Under the pieces are notes generated by a model. That model did not search any database and was not told the DNA's origin. It saw nothing but the letters and a program-made list of their open reading frames with translations. The translations under genes were made by a program, and so were the position numbers. Below are positions 6,641-7,342 of a stretch of DNA of 7,342 nt, piece by piece. Source of the stretch: Armatimonadota bacterium. Its GTDB lineage: Bacteria; Armatimonadota; Armatimonadia; Armatimonadales; Armatimonadaceae. The stretch's first letter is position 1. Every line of letters starts with the position of its first letter. Location: the NCBI GenBank assembly GCA_014379275.1, contig JACMMA010000444.1:1-7342 (forward strand). The letters run 5' to 3'.

Positions 6641-6960
6641 TCAGCACCGTGCAAAAAAACGCCACCGAGGAAGCCGTGATTCGCCGCATCATTGATGGCT
6701 TGGATTTGCCAGACACCGTCAAGGAGTACCGCCTCCGTTTGACGAATGATTCCTTCGGCGATCCGGCGGTTTACCTACTCTTTTTATTGTCCGACGATCT
6801 CAAGCCCGAGGAGTTTTTGAGCGAGACGGGGCGAATCCAGCGCATACTCACCGACGCTATTTTAGACAGCCCTGAAACCGAACGCTGGCCCTTTCCGGCA
6901 TTTTCGTCGGTAGAGGAACAGCGCGAACTGGAGCGGAAGTATCCGGGCACAACCTGGTGA
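6637..6960 (+). CDS. Small uncharacterised protein, partner gene of the downstream HEPN-like protein
   Basis: This 107-residue protein matches no family I can name with certainty. Its start overlaps the peptidase stop (ATGA, 6637-6640), with GAGGAA (6623-6628) eight bases upstream. Its own stop overlaps the next start (GTGA, 6957-6960). The layout suggests an N-terminal helix (10-21), two beta strands flanking NDSFGDPAV (37-45) and running into YLLFLLSDD (46-54), a long helix (about 57-79), then a WPFPAF strand (84-89) and a charged terminal helix (92-101). It lacks the GSxxxG and DxD residues of minimal nucleotidyltransferases, the usual partners of HEPN proteins. It has no membrane segment or Cys cluster. 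From memory, small proteins with a similar strand-GDPAV-strand pattern and a later WPYxxF-like segment occur beside HEPN-like genes in other bacteria, which would make this a conserved pair; I cannot verify that here. An antitoxin-like or regulatory role is inferred from position only. Confidence 0.8.
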   Translation: MISTVQKNATEEAVIRRIIDGLDLPDTVKEYRLRLTNDSFGDPAVYLLFLLSDDLKPEEFLSETGRIQRILTDAILDSPETERWPFPAFSSVEEQRELERKYPGTTW

Positions 6961-7342
6961 AATTTGGCGACGATTTACTCGCGCAATCCAAGTTGCTGGC
7001 CCGGTATGAAGTGCGGCGTCCGAGACAGGCGACGCTTCGCCGCGCCGTCTCCACCGCGTACTATGCCGTTTTTCATTTGCTGACGGAAGAGTCCGCACGC
7101 TTTCTCATCGCCGGGGACGCGAAAAGGGCACTCCGGCAACAGGTGCAACGTGCCTTCGACCACGGTGCAATGCGGCAGTATTGCCGAACATTCAGCGGCG
7201 GTTCCCTGCCCGCCGCTGTCGCCCCGCTTTTGCCCGTGCCCGTGTCACCCGAGTTGCGTCTGGTCGCCCAACACTTCGTACTGTTGCAAGACGCGCGGCA
7301 TATCGCCGACTACGACGTCGCAGTCTCCTACTCGCGTCTTCG
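6957..7342 (+). CDS. HEPN-like domain protein (3' end cut by window edge)
   Basis: Starting at the GTG that overlaps the previous stop, 128 codons are open to the right edge without a stop. The N-terminal helix DLLAQSKLLA (6-15) is followed by RPRQATLRRAVSTAYYAVFH (21-40), the arginine-rich helix with a tandem-tyrosine YYAVFH block characteristic of HEPN-like all-helical proteins. Further on, HFVLLQDARHIADYD (106-120) matches the HEPN pattern Arg-x-x-Ala-Asp-Tyr seen in COG1895-type members. A low-complexity Pro/Val/Leu stretch lies at 84-98. HEPN domains are often RNases in toxin-antitoxin, abortive-infection and CRISPR effectors, or non-catalytic binding partners of nucleotidyltransferases. 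A classical catalytic R-x(4-6)-H is not obvious in the visible part; the nearest pair is R115-H116. No strong ribosome site precedes the GTG, so translation probably depends on reinitiation after the 107-residue gene. HEPN relationship is likely; toxicity or RNase activity is unproven. Confidence 0.8.
   Translation, partial: MKFGDDLLAQSKLLARYEVRRPRQATLRRAVSTAYYAVFHLLTEESARFLIAGDAKRALRQQVQRAFDHGAMRQYCRTFSGGSLPAAVAPLLPVPVSPELRLVAQHFVLLQDARHIADYDVAVSYSRL

Noticed and set aside
6637..6960. Interpreting the 107-residue protein as a minimal nucleotidyltransferase of a HEPN/MNT pair
   Set aside because: The GSxxxG loop and DxD metal-binding residues that define MNT proteins are absent; the GDPAV segment does not substitute for them.

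Overview
The window is ordinary, moderately GC-rich bacterial chromosome, densely packed with genes. The best phylum clue is the gene at 1178-2014. It encodes a type IV prepilin-like protein with an AFTLIELL N-terminus, an FPVFA..AR segment right after the hydrophobic helix, and a C-terminal H-X9-DG motif. That combination is typical of the large pseudopilin families of Armatimonadota, and to a lesser degree Planctomycetota. I therefore infer an Armatimonadota-like organism with moderate confidence. No tRNA, rRNA, CRISPR array, transposase or phage gene is visible.

Layout: a Gfo/Idh/MocA-type NAD(P)-dependent oxidoreductase lies on the minus strand and runs off the left edge (1-962). It is separated by a 215-base divergent intergenic region from a run of seven plus-strand genes. 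These are the H-X9-DG prepilin-like protein (1178-2014), an MmcQ/YjbR-family protein (2039-2443), an RBBP9/YdeN-type alpha/beta hydrolase (2604-3218), a stand-alone GyrB-like ATPase plus transducer module without TOPRIM (3258-4505), an oligopeptidase B-type S9A peptidase (4571-6640), a 107-residue protein of no known function (6637-6960), and a HEPN-like protein cut by the right edge (6957-7342). The first and last genes have no stop codon inside the window, so they were read by hand.

The last three genes are linked by two successive 4-base stop/start overlaps (ATGA, then GTGA) and must form one translationally coupled unit. A plausible promoter and a perfect 7-bp inverted repeat lie just upstream of the peptidase. 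The other genes look like loosely grouped housekeeping or accessory functions with no clear common pathway.

Most worth a second look are: (i) the self-contained GyrB ATPase-transducer protein, which ends cleanly before TOPRIM, keeps the nucleotide-binding residues but has SSK where GyrB has the QTK loop, and differs from its neighbours in codon use; (ii) the coupled small protein plus HEPN-like pair, laid out like a two-gene toxin-antitoxin or HEPN/partner system but lacking any nucleotidyltransferase motif; and (iii) the oligopeptidase B homologue, which has an intact catalytic triad but has lost three of the four acidic residues that give the enterobacterial enzymes their basic-residue specificity.
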